NCBI GenBank assembly: GCA_934590325.1
Contig: CAKTOW010000017.1
Span: forward strand, 1-39,633
Reading direction: 5' to 3'
Length of the DNA stretch: 39,633 nt
DNA from: an uncultured Oscillospiraceae bacterium
GTDB lineage: Bacteria; Bacillota; Clostridia; Oscillospirales; Oscillospiraceae
Shown here one piece after another: positions 7,883 to 16,155 of this stretch. The stretch's first letter is position 1, and each line of letters opens with the position of its first letter. A program made the position numbers and the translations under genes. The notes beneath the pieces were generated by a model. The model worked only from the letters and a program-made list of their open reading frames with translations. It had not been told where the DNA came from and did no database searches.

Positions 7883-8401
7883 ATGAAAAAAGAGGTGCCT
7901 AAAAAATATTGTCAAACCTTTGATACACCGGACAGTTTGCCCGATAGAAACCTTCAAAAGATATTAAAATTTTACCTCTTAAACTGCCCAGTGCCAGGAA
8001 GAAGTGTGCGTGGAAAAACATTTTGCGAGTACGGATTTGTTGGGACATCCTCGTTTTCGAAACTTAAAAAGGCACTTCTAAAGGCAAGCAACGGCAATTT
8101 ACGAAACAATTACAACCCGGTAAAAAAAGAAGATCTTGAAAGAAAATATGCAGAGGTTGAGACAATTGGCCCTCCGAATGAGTACTGTGTGTTTTTGATA
8201 ACGGAAGGCGTAATGGAATCTTTATTTGTTGCAATCAGAAACGCTTTTGCTCATGGTAGCTTTAATGTCAAAACTTATAGCGGAACACGCATATACTTTT
8301 TGGTTAACTACAAGAAATATAAAAAAGCGCAAATTGTACTTCAAGAAGAAACATTACTTCGTTGGATTGACATTATAAAGGCCGGACCAATTTCATCATA
8401 A
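7883..8401 (+). CDS. Small HEPN-like protein (candidate RNase)
   Basis: A 172-residue, AT-rich gene. The helical segment ESLFVAIRNAFAHGSF holds R119 and H124, an Rx4H motif as in HEPN nucleases, in the usual IRNAxAHG setting of that superfamily. The rest of the protein matches nothing I recognise. Start 7883 follows AGAGGTG and lies 11 bp after the first TIR gene; the SPFH gene begins 39 bp downstream. HEPN proteins of defence and toxin systems cleave RNA, so a toxin or accessory effector is a fair inference. Only the short motif supports it, and non-catalytic HEPN domains exist. The base composition differs sharply from both neighbours, which points to separate acquisition. Confidence 0.6.
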   Translation: MKKEVPKKYCQTFDTPDSLPDRNLQKILKFYLLNCPVPGRSVRGKTFCEYGFVGTSSFSKLKKALLKASNGNLRNNYNPVKKEDLERKYAEVETIGPPNEYCVFLITEGVMESLFVAIRNAFAHGSFNVKTYSGTRIYFLVNYKKYKKAQIVLQEETLLRWIDIIKAGPISS

Positions 8402-8440
8402 ATCTGTTTGTTAATTTCACGCTGTATAAGGAGAAACATC

Positions 8441-10258
8441 ATGGCTAAATTTGTAATAGAATGTCCCAGCTGCGGCAAGTTTGCCGAGGGTAAAACCGGG
8501 TTCTTTGCCCGGAAAAAGATCGACTGCGCCTGCGGCCACACCATCAATGTCCGCACCGACAGGATGGCGTCGCGGCAGTGTCCCCATTGCGGCAACACGG
8601 TGATCTTTGACCAGACCGCAGGTGACAAGGCCCTGTGTCCCGTCTGTCACGAGCCCATCAACACCATGGACGAGCAGAACCAGATGGCGGAGTTCTCCTG
8701 CGGCCAGTGCGGCGTGCGGCTGCGCGCGTCCAAGGCAGCGGCACACTTCGTCTGCCCCGTGTGCGACTACGACAACGATGTTCCCGCGCAGATCATGCAG
8801 GAGAGCATCCGCAAGGACGGCCTTGCCAGCATCATCAAGTACGAGGGCGACAACGAAACGCTGGTGTGGAAGCACCCCATTGAGGACTTCAACTTCGGCT
8901 CGCAGCTCATCGTCCACGAAAGTCAGGAGGCCATCTTCTTCCGTGACGGGCAGGCACTGGATCTGTTCGGGCCGGGCCGCTACACGCTGGAGACCCAGCA
9001 GCTGCCCCTGCTGGAAAAGCTCTATAAGCTGCCCACCGATACCGAGGGGACTTTCCACAGCGAGGTCTACTTCATCAACAAGACGGTGCAGATGGCCATT
9101 AAGTGGGGCACGCCGGACAAGGTGCGGTTCATCGACCCGCTGACCAGCGTGCCGCTGGAGATCGGAGCCTCCGGCGAGCTGAATTTGCAGGTGTCCGACG
9201 CCCGCAAGCTACTTCTGAAGCTGGTAGGCACCATGAGTGGCATCGCGTGGGGTGACCAGGCGGGCTTTACCAAGTCCGTGCAGAACGCCTTCCGCCCGCT
9301 GATCGTCAACGCGGTACGCAGTAACCTGCCCGCCATCATCAAGAACCAGCAGATCGACCTGCTGGAGATCGACGAGCGGGTGGACGACATCTCCGCCGAC
9401 CTGCGGCAGAAGATTTTGCCGGGATTTGAGGAGTACGGCCTGACCATCCCGCAGTTCTATGTGACCCACATCGTGCTGCCGGAGGATGACCCCAATTTCA
9501 AGCGCATCCGGGAGCTGCATACCGTGATGCTCCAGACCCGCACCTATCAGGCGGAGGCCGCGGTCAAGACCGTGCAGGCACAGAGCGAGGCGGCCTACCG
9601 CACCGCACAGGAGGAGAGCAAGGCGGCCATTACCGCCGCCCAGCGCAAGGTGGAGCTGGAACGCCAGACCACCGAGACAGAGGTAGCACGCCGGGAGGCG
9701 GAGCGGACGGTCATCAAGGCACAGGCGGAGGCGCAGGCACAGCGTATGACGGGTCTTACCGAGGCGGAGATCATGCGTGCCAAGGGCTACACCCAGAAGG
9801 ACGTGCTGCAATCCGAGGTGCAGAAGGCCTACGCTGCAGGCTTGCGCGAGATGGGCTCCAACGGCGGCGGCAGCGGTCTGGGCGACATTGCCGGATTGGG
9901 TGTGGCACTGGGCGCCATGGGCGGCGTGGTCAACATGACCAAGGACGCCCTGAACCCCGTTTTCAGCGGGATCACCCCGCCTGCTCCTGATGCAGCCACC
10001 CCCGCGGATGGTTGGAGCTGCGCCTGTGGGCGGACGAACATCACCTCCAACTTCTGTCCCGACTGCGGCGCGAAGAAACCTGTTCCGCAGAACGGATGGA
10101 CTTGTCCCAACTGCGGCGCGGCCAGCATCACCAGCAATTTCTGCCCGGATTGCGGCGCGAAAAAGCCCGCGCCGGACGCGGGCTGGGACTGTGATTGCGG
10201 TCAGACAAACATCAAGAGCAACTTCTGCCCCAACTGCGGCAAGAAGCGAGGCGAATGA
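8441..10258 (+). CDS. SPFH (band 7) protein with zinc ribbons at both ends
   Basis: A 605-residue protein of the bacterial SPFH family annotated as virion-core-protein-like. The first 120 residues hold several zinc-ribbon CxxC pairs (CPSCGK, CPHCGN, CPVCHE, CGQCG). An SPFH domain covers about 130-365 (IKYEGDNETLVWKHP, LFGPGRYTLE, ELNLQVSDARKLL). An Ala/Glu/Gln-rich coiled coil follows (365-460), then a Gly-rich hydrophobic stretch, and three more zinc ribbons at the C-terminus (CPDCG, CPNCG). Start 8441 follows AAGGAG. SPFH proteins form ring- or cage-like membrane assemblies, so it may scaffold the operon's other products together with the 4-TM protein 32 bp downstream. Its cargo or partner is unknown. 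Confidence 0.88.
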   Translation: MAKFVIECPSCGKFAEGKTGFFARKKIDCACGHTINVRTDRMASRQCPHCGNTVIFDQTAGDKALCPVCHEPINTMDEQNQMAEFSCGQCGVRLRASKAAAHFVCPVCDYDNDVPAQIMQESIRKDGLASIIKYEGDNETLVWKHPIEDFNFGSQLIVHESQEAIFFRDGQALDLFGPGRYTLETQQLPLLEKLYKLPTDTEGTFHSEVYFINKTVQMAIKWGTPDKVRFIDPLTSVPLEIGASGELNLQVSDARKLLLKLVGTMSGIAWGDQAGFTKSVQNAFRPLIVNAVRSNLPAIIKNQQIDLLEIDERVDDISADLRQKILPGFEEYGLTIPQFYVTHIVLPEDDPNFKRIRELHTVMLQTRTYQAEAAVKTVQAQSEAAYRTAQEESKAAITAAQRKVELERQTTETEVARREAERTVIKAQAEAQAQRMTGLTEAEIMRAKGYTQKDVLQSEVQKAYAAGLREMGSNGGGSGLGDIAGLGVALGAMGGVVNMTKDALNPVFSGITPPAPDAATPADGWSCACGRTNITSNFCPDCGAKKPVPQNGWTCPNCGAASITSNFCPDCGAKKPAPDAGWDCDCGQTNIKSNFCPNCGKKRGE

Positions 10259-10290
10259 CCCGGTGGCTTACATAAAGGAGGTGCATGGAT

Positions 10291-10983
10291 ATGAAAAACA
10301 AGAATAGCGTGCGCGGGCTGGTCATTCTCGGCATCGTACTGGCGGCATGGCTTGTCATCGTGCTGGCTGTACCCTTTGTGAAAAACGGGGCCTACTGGCT
10401 GAGCTTTGTGTTTACCCTTATCGCATTTCTCGCACAGCTCTACATTTTCAAAATTTCCTTCCGCAACGGCGAGAGTGTCCGCAGCAAGTTCTACGGCTTC
10501 CCCATCGCCCGCCTCGGCGTGGTGTATCTGGCGGTGCAGCTGGTGCTGGGCTTGCTGGTCATGGCACTGGCCAAATGGGTGCCCACATGGGTGGGCGTGA
10601 TTCTCTTTGCCGTCACGCTGGCAGCTGCGGCGGTGGGCTGCATTGCCGCCGATATGATGCGCGACGAGGTGGAGCGGCAGGACGTGAAGCTGAAAAAGGA
10701 TGTAAGCCCCATGCGCGCCATGCAGTCCAAGGCCAACGCGCTGGTGAACCAGTGCGATGCGCCGGATCTGCGAGACGCACTGCAAAAGCTAGCGGAGGAC
10801 TTACGATTCAGCGATCCTGTCAGCAGCGAGACGCTGGCGGACATCGAAGCGTCCCTGTCCGCCTGCTTGGATGAATTGCAGCAAAGCCTTACCGATGGCG
10901 ACATGGACAGCGCAACCGTCCTCTGCTGCCGCGCCAAGGCCGCGCTGGCGGAACGGAACAGACTGTGCAAGCTGAATAAGTAA
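10291..10983 (+). CDS. Four-TM membrane protein paired with the SPFH gene
   Basis: A 230-residue protein with four hydrophobic segments at about residues 9-30, 35-53, 73-94 and 99-120, followed by a cytoplasmic, helical C-terminal half of about 105 residues. Start 10291 is preferred because AAGGAGGT ends 8 nt before it; an in-frame ATG at 10285 would be only 2 nt from the ribosome site. It is directly downstream of the SPFH gene and upstream of the SIR2-like gene. A role as membrane anchor or partner of the SPFH assembly is inferred from position only. I do not recognise a named family. Confidence 0.8.
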   Translation: MKNKNSVRGLVILGIVLAAWLVIVLAVPFVKNGAYWLSFVFTLIAFLAQLYIFKISFRNGESVRSKFYGFPIARLGVVYLAVQLVLGLLVMALAKWVPTWVGVILFAVTLAAAAVGCIAADMMRDEVERQDVKLKKDVSPMRAMQSKANALVNQCDAPDLRDALQKLAEDLRFSDPVSSETLADIEASLSACLDELQQSLTDGDMDSATVLCCRAKAALAERNRLCKLNK

Positions 10984-11007
10984 TAGATAAGGGGGCGATT
11001 TGTAAAG

Positions 11008-12201
11008 GTGAAAGTAACATTTTTATTTGGTTCTGGGGCGGATACGGATGCAAGCGACAAATTAAAATCAGGGCAATCTTTCGCAGAGGCTTTGCTTCAA
11101 AATAGATATAGCCATCAAATCAAATCGATTACAGGGTTTGATGCTTCACATTTTCAATTGATTTATCCGGGGAGCCAAAAAGTCTTTATCCAGACAATTC
11201 TTGCCCAGCGAGAAAAAGCGCAGAAACTGTTTGGAACGGAAATTGTTGATGATATTGTCTGCTATTCTTATGAAAAGAGTAGCGACGATCTTTCAAAAAA
11301 GATTGCCGGCTATTGTCGCTCTTGGTACGGCATTCTTAAGCACCCTGAGGTTGAGAGTATCGAAATAAAAAACTTCTTTCTCCAAAACGCGGTGTTATTT
11401 GATTCACTTGACGAAAAGTTTAATTCTTTGCGAGATGTAAGCTATAACTCAAACGCCAAACGGGTAATTAATGCGTATCTCACGGTGTTTCTGTTGATGT
11501 TCGAAAGCCTCTATGACATACCTTTAAATTTTGAATGGAGCTATCCTTCAATTTTTGAAAAGTTAAGAAAGCCGTACGACATTGACTCCTCCAACGGATG
11601 CTATTATAGCATTTTGGCCAATAGCGGTATTGACTGTAATATTATTACAACCAATTATACTGACATAGTCAATGCATTTGCAGATAGAGGTGGAGATGAT
11701 ATTGTATATCTGCATGGAAAAATGACTTTGTTTGAGGATTTGAAATCTCTGTCTGTTTTTGACTGTAGAACACTGCAAAACGCTAATACAAAGTTGAGTC
11801 GCAATAATCAATTTTCCAATACTATTCCTTTCATCATGATTCCAAGTGGCGTAAAGCCTATTATATGCCAGAGGCAAATTCAGGAGTTTGCAAAATTTAT
11901 TCACGCTTTGGACCAAAGCGAATATCTAATCGTTTTGGGGTATCGATTCAATAGCGAAGACAATCATATTAATTCGATTATTGCAGAATGGCTTCGCAGG
12001 CGACATCGTAAGCTACTGTACTTAAACTACAATGGTTCTGTAGATTTTAGCACATTTAACTGGGCAGACGAGTTTTCCGTGAGGACATACGAATATCCTG
12101 AGGACGAAGTATTACGTTCGAATAGTCAAATCGTCAACATAAAAATTGACAAAGAAACTGCCCGCAGCACTTTTAAAGAACTTCTCAGTAAGTTGAGGTA
12201 A
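11008..12201 (+). CDS. SIR2-like protein (candidate NADase)
   Basis: A 397-residue protein of the defence-type SIR2 class. FLFGSGAD at residues 5-12 is the nucleotide-binding loop, TTNYTDIV holds Asn216, and YLHGK holds His236, the two residues expected of catalytic SIR2. YLIVLGYRFNSEDNHINSII continues the Rossmann fold. It starts with GTG at 11008 behind AAGGGGG. No SLOG domain as in Thoeris ThsA is apparent. The gene is AT-rich compared with its neighbours, suggesting separate origin. It ends 5 bp before the second TIR gene, so both are translated from one message. NAD hydrolysis during abortive infection is the family's known role; here it is inference. Confidence 0.8.
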   Translation: MKVTFLFGSGADTDASDKLKSGQSFAEALLQNRYSHQIKSITGFDASHFQLIYPGSQKVFIQTILAQREKAQKLFGTEIVDDIVCYSYEKSSDDLSKKIAGYCRSWYGILKHPEVESIEIKNFFLQNAVLFDSLDEKFNSLRDVSYNSNAKRVINAYLTVFLLMFESLYDIPLNFEWSYPSIFEKLRKPYDIDSSNGCYYSILANSGIDCNIITTNYTDIVNAFADRGGDDIVYLHGKMTLFEDLKSLSVFDCRTLQNANTKLSRNNQFSNTIPFIMIPSGVKPIICQRQIQEFAKFIHALDQSEYLIVLGYRFNSEDNHINSIIAEWLRRRHRKLLYLNYNGSVDFSTFNWADEFSVRTYEYPEDEVLRSNSQIVNIKIDKETARSTFKELLSKLR

Positions 12202-12206
12202 ACACC

Positions 12207-14891
12207 ATGTCAACATTCAAATGCAAAATGTGCGGCGGGGAGCTGCAAATCAATCCCGGTGAGTCCGTAGCCGTGTGCGAATACTGCGGCACCACGCAGA
12301 CGCTGCCTAAGCTGGACGACGACCGGCGAGCCAACCTCTACGACCGCGCCAACCACTTCCGGCGCAACAACGACTTCGACAAGGCGGCGGGCATCTATGA
12401 GCAGATTCTCAACGAGGACAAGACCGACGCCGAGGCGTACTGGTCGCTGGTGCTGTGCCGCTACGGCATTGAGTATGTGGAGGACCCCGCCACGCACAAG
12501 CGCGTGCCAACGGTGAACCGTGCACAATACACCTCTGTGTTCGACGACGAGGACTACAAGGCCGCCATCCAGTACGCCGACGCCGCCCAGCGGACGGTCT
12601 ACGAGGCCGAGGCCAAGGCTATCAACGAAATCCAAAGAGGCATTCTGGAAATTTCCCAGAGAGAAGAGCCTTTTGATGTATTCATCTGTTACAAGGAGAC
12701 GGACGCCAATGGCCGCCGTACGCCGGACAGCGTGCTGGCCACCGACCTGTACCACCAGCTGACGCAGGAGGGCTTCAAGGTGTTCTTCTCCCGCATCACG
12801 CTGGAGGACAAGTTGGGTACCGCCTACGAGCCGTACATATTCGCCGCACTGAACAGCGCTAAGGTCATGGTGGTGCTGGGCACGAAGCCGGAGTATTACA
12901 ACGCCGTGTGGGTGAAGAACGAGTGGAGCCGCTATCTGGCGCTGATCCGGGGCGGTGCGAAAAAGGTACTGATCCCCGCCTACCGCGATATGGATCCCTA
13001 CGATCTGCCAGAGGAGTTTTCCCATTTACAGGCGCAGGATATGTCTAAGCTGGGCTTCATGCAGGACTTGATCCGTGGCATCAAGAAGCTGACGGAAGCT
13101 GACAAGCCCGCGGCCAAAGAAACCGTGGTGGTACAGGAGACTGCCGCCAACACCGCGCCCCTGCTGAAACGAGCTTTCATCTTCTTGGAGGACGGCGATT
13201 GGGGCAGCGCCGATGAGTACTGTGAAAAGGTTCTTGACCTCGACCCGGAGTGCGCGCAAGCGTATTTGGGCAAGCTGATGGCGGAGCTGCGGGTGCGAAA
13301 GGTCGATGACCTCGCAAATTGTGAGCAACCGTTTGATAACAGCAACAATTACCAAAAAGCAGTCCGTTTCGGTGATGAAAAGCTATCGTCAACCCTGTGC
13401 GGATACATCTCTGACATCAACGACCGCAATGAGAACGCCCGCCTGACCGGAATTTATAACGATGCTGCAAATGCAATGAGCCTCGCAGATTCGGAGGATG
13501 CCTACCGATCGGCTGCTGATAAATTCAAGAGTATTCCTGACTTTAAGGATGCCGACGCCCTTGCCGAGAGTTGTCTTGATAAGGCGGAAATCTGCCGCAA
13601 GGACGGAATTTACTCCTCCGCAAAATCCAAAATAGCCGAGGATAGTACAGTTTCTTGTGAAGAAGCGATTCAGATGTTCCAATCTATTCTCGGCTGGAAG
13701 GATGCGGACGAACAAATTTGTGCTTGTCAAAAGAGAATTGAAGAAATCAAGGCAAAAGAAAAGGCCGAGCGGCTTGAAGCAGAGCGCAAAGCTGAAGAGC
13801 GCAGAATTGCGGCTAACAAGGCAAGAAGGGAGCGCAAAAAAGCATTTGTCATCGGTGCGCCTATTGTGTGTGCTTGCATAGCTTTTGTAATCGCTCTGAC
13901 AACGGTGCTTATCCCCAAACAAAAATATAATAAAGCAATACATTTGCTTGATTCCGGCGACTATGCAGAGGCTGCGATAACTTTTGGTTCGCTTGGCAAT
14001 TACAAGGATGCCAGAGATCGGTGCATACCGCTGTTCCAACTGTTTTCTGATAGTCTTTCTGCCAATAACCATACCGTTGCCTTAAAAGCAGATGGGACGG
14101 TAATGGCAACGGGCTATAATGCATATGGGGAATGTGATGTATCTGACTGGAAGGATGTTGTGGATGTGTCTGCCGGTTACAATTATACGATTAGCCTAAA
14201 AGCCAACGGCACGGTGGTGGCAACGGGCTATAACGAGTACGGGCAGTGCGATGTGCTCGACTGGGTTGACATTGTGTCCGTGTCAGCCGGTCACAACCAT
14301 ACAATTGGCTTGAAAGCAGATGGCACAGTGGTAGCAACGGGCAATAATGCAAGCAGACAGTGCAATGTGTCCAACTGGAAGGATATTGTGGCTGTGTCAG
14401 CGGGTCACAATCATACAATTGGTCTGAAGGCTGACGGTACAGTAGTAGCAACGGGCTACAATGAATATGGACAGTGCGATGTGCTTGGCTGGACCGATAT
14501 TGTGTCCGTGTCTGCCAGTAACGACTGTACAATCGGTTTAAAGACCGATGGTACGGTGGTAGCAGTAGGTTATAATGAGTACGGGCAGTGTGATGTGCTT
14601 GACTGGGTCGATATTGTGGCTGTGTCAGCCGGTCACAATCATACAATTGGTCTGAAAGCTGATGGGACGGTGGTGGCAGCGGGTAGAAATCACTTTGGTC
14701 AGTGCAACGTGTCCGACTGGGTTGATATTGTGTCCGTGTCAGCCGGTCACAACCATACAATTGGCCTGAAAGCTGACGGCACACTGGTGACAACGGGAAG
14801 TGATAGAAACAGGCAGTGCGATGTGTCTGACTGGACGAATATCACCATAGAACAACCAATGGCATGGGGAGAAACAAATGACAATTTCTGA
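12207..14891 (+). CDS. Zinc-ribbon / TIR / TM / seven-repeat RCC1 protein (membrane-anchored)
   Basis: An 894-residue paralogue of the protein at 5553. The zinc ribbon (CKMCGG, CEYCGT) and TIR domain (about 153-290, FDVFICYKE, FFSRITLEDKLG) are closely similar, with the catalytic-type Glu239 in WVKNEW at the same residue number. The middle differs: TPR-like helices, a coiled coil rich in Lys/Glu/Arg (about 500-543), then one TM segment near 545-569 preceded by RRERKK. Seven 38-residue RCC1-type repeats (about 620-881) form the C-terminus. Positive charges before the TM predict TIR inside and propeller outside. It overlaps the next gene by 14 bp. Confidence 0.9.
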   Translation: MSTFKCKMCGGELQINPGESVAVCEYCGTTQTLPKLDDDRRANLYDRANHFRRNNDFDKAAGIYEQILNEDKTDAEAYWSLVLCRYGIEYVEDPATHKRVPTVNRAQYTSVFDDEDYKAAIQYADAAQRTVYEAEAKAINEIQRGILEISQREEPFDVFICYKETDANGRRTPDSVLATDLYHQLTQEGFKVFFSRITLEDKLGTAYEPYIFAALNSAKVMVVLGTKPEYYNAVWVKNEWSRYLALIRGGAKKVLIPAYRDMDPYDLPEEFSHLQAQDMSKLGFMQDLIRGIKKLTEADKPAAKETVVVQETAANTAPLLKRAFIFLEDGDWGSADEYCEKVLDLDPECAQAYLGKLMAELRVRKVDDLANCEQPFDNSNNYQKAVRFGDEKLSSTLCGYISDINDRNENARLTGIYNDAANAMSLADSEDAYRSAADKFKSIPDFKDADALAESCLDKAEICRKDGIYSSAKSKIAEDSTVSCEEAIQMFQSILGWKDADEQICACQKRIEEIKAKEKAERLEAERKAEERRIAANKARRERKKAFVIGAPIVCACIAFVIALTTVLIPKQKYNKAIHLLDSGDYAEAAITFGSLGNYKDARDRCIPLFQLFSDSLSANNHTVALKADGTVMATGYNAYGECDVSDWKDVVDVSAGYNYTISLKANGTVVATGYNEYGQCDVLDWVDIVSVSAGHNHTIGLKADGTVVATGNNASRQCNVSNWKDIVAVSAGHNHTIGLKADGTVVATGYNEYGQCDVLGWTDIVSVSASNDCTIGLKTDGTVVAVGYNEYGQCDVLDWVDIVAVSAGHNHTIGLKADGTVVAAGRNHFGQCNVSDWVDIVSVSAGHNHTIGLKADGTLVTTGSDRNRQCDVSDWTNITIEQPMAWGETNDNF

Positions 14892-15321
14892 TTTTGCAAC
14901 GAAGCACACTATAAGCGAACGAACGGTTAGGGTGTGGATTGAAAAAGGGTATGTTCCCGGTGCAAGTCTTGCCGAGGATTATGTTCCTGCTTCGGCAAGA
15001 AAACCCTATACGAAAGCAAGAGCAAAAACCAGCGATGCCATTTATTGCAGTATTGTCAATGCGTCCCGAAATCACTTTCATGTGCTGCCGGCCTTGTACG
15101 GTCTGTGTGAGGACGAGTTCAACGGATATGTTGATCGCTTGGTTGAAGCTGGCTACATAGTCAGGCGCACTACGGATGACGTAACCTATTATGATGCAAC
15201 ACCCCAAGCAAAGCATTATAAGAAATTAGAATTGCTCAAGGTGTTAGAACCTGCAATTAAAGCTGCATCTGAGGGTATAACGATTGCCGCATTCGAGTTT
15301 GCTCAAAAAGAACTGCTGTAA
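14878..15321 (+). CDS. MerR-like HTH protein, last gene of the cargo operon
   Basis: A 147-residue protein. The first 35 residues (ISDFATKHTISERTVRVWIEKGYVPG) resemble the DNA-binding helix-turn-helix of MerR/excisionase-type proteins. The remaining 110 residues are a mixed alpha/beta region, perhaps a second winged helix (FNGYVDRLVEAGYIVRR), ending in AFEFAQKELL. Its ATG lies 14 bp inside the end of the second TIR gene, behind GGGGAG, so translation is probably coupled. The bidirectional terminator follows 15 bp later. It could be a regulator of the operon or an adaptor; the target is unknown. Confidence 0.75.
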   Translation: MTISDFATKHTISERTVRVWIEKGYVPGASLAEDYVPASARKPYTKARAKTSDAIYCSIVNASRNHFHVLPALYGLCEDEFNGYVDRLVEAGYIVRRTTDDVTYYDATPQAKHYKKLELLKVLEPAIKAASEGITIAAFEFAQKELL

Positions 15322-15333
15322 CTATAGTCAATA

Positions 15334-15376
15334 GCAAAAGAGCCGGCGCAGGGAATCCCCTGCGCCGGCTCTTTGC
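15334..15376. terminator. Bidirectional terminator between the cargo operon and fic
   Basis: A stem with GAGCCGGCGCAGGG on the left and CCCTGCGCCGGCTC on the right encloses a 4-nt loop. It is flanked by AAAA on the left and TTT on the right with GC closing pairs. It serves the + strand operon and the convergent fic gene. Confidence 0.92.
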
Positions 15377-15381
15377 TATAC

Positions 15382-15969
15382 TCACTTGATCGCCTCACCG
15401 AACACCTGACGCAGCAGGTCTGTCACACCCTGCGCGGCTTGGATGGTGGCGATCATCAGCAGGTCGCCATCCACCTCCGACCAGTTGAGATCATGTCCCG
15501 CGCTGCGGATAAGCTGCGTCAGGAACGCCCGCTGGGTGCGTCCGTTTCCCTCGCGGAAGGGATGCAGGTAGTTGGTCGTGCAGTAAAAATCGGTGATCTC
15601 CTCCACGAAGGCGTCATGGGACAAGCCTTTGAAGTAATTCTGCTCCTTCAGTCGGTCAAAAATCAGCTTGGCCTGCGGTTCGATCTCCCCGGCAGGGCAG
15701 AAATCCGTTCCCTTCTTGCTAAGGTTCACCGTGCGGGTCTGCCCCGCCCAATCGTACAGGTCAGAGAAAAGAAACCGATGGATCGCCTTGTAGTGGGCAA
15801 AATCAAAAACGCCTTCCAGCGGGCATTGTTCCAGCTTGGAGGCGTTGACATAGGTGGCGAGAGCCTCCGCCTCTTGCAGCGCGGCCTCGTCATGGATATG
15901 CAGTTTGTTCACCAGCACCGTTGTGCCGGGGTAGCAGTTGTCCTGAATGGGATCGATGCTGTACGCCAT
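15382..15969 (-). CDS. Fic-domain toxin (AMP-transferase type)
   Basis: A 195-residue Fic protein. The core motif HPFREGNGRTQR starts at His136 and contains the phosphate-binding GNGR, so the active site is intact. Fic enzymes of this class transfer AMP (or other nucleotide groups) from ATP onto a target such as gyrase/topoisomerase IV; the target here is unknown. Start 15969 follows AGAGGTG. The antitoxin gene ends 7 bp upstream, and no inhibitory helix is seen inside this protein. Together they form a class I Fic toxin-antitoxin pair, which may stabilise the element at its tRNA end. Confidence 0.92.
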   Translation of the reverse strand: MAYSIDPIQDNCYPGTTVLVNKLHIHDEAALQEAEALATYVNASKLEQCPLEGVFDFAHYKAIHRFLFSDLYDWAGQTRTVNLSKKGTDFCPAGEIEPQAKLIFDRLKEQNYFKGLSHDAFVEEITDFYCTTNYLHPFREGNGRTQRAFLTQLIRSAGHDLNWSEVDGDLLMIATIQAAQGVTDLLRQVFGEAIK

Positions 15970-15976
15970 ATCATCG

Positions 15977-16153
15977 TCACCTCTCGGCTGGTTTTGAAAA
16001 ACGCCGCAGCAGCTCCGCCGTGGTCACCTCGCCACGCAGCACACGCTGGCACTGCTCCCGCATTTGGGGCGTCACCTGACAGCCCTCCATGCGGACGGAG
16101 GCCTCCGCGTTCTTCATGGGAACCGTATATCGCTTGTCAGTGTTCTTGTACAT
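15977..16153 (-). CDS. VbhA-like antitoxin of the Fic toxin
   Basis: A 58-residue protein. SVRMEG matches the inhibitory-helix motif (S/T)xxxE(G/N) of class I Fic antitoxins, whose Glu blocks the gamma-phosphate of ATP in the Fic pocket. The rest (VTPQMREQCQRVLRGEVTTA) fits the small antitoxin VbhA domain. Start 16153 is chosen because the longer frame runs through the tRNA gene. A canonical ribosome site is lacking: the preceding 25 bp are the tRNA terminator hairpin, read here in the same direction. Expression may therefore depend on read-through from tRNA-Thr. Confidence 0.8.
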   Translation of the reverse strand: MYKNTDKRYTVPMKNAEASVRMEGCQVTPQMREQCQRVLRGEVTTAELLRRFSKPAER

Positions 16154-16155
16154 AG

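Noticed and set aside
5553..14891. A classical Thoeris system (ThsA/ThsB)
   Set aside because: The TIR proteins have zinc ribbons and RCC1 propellers and the SIR2 protein lacks an evident SLOG domain; only a loose functional analogy is kept.
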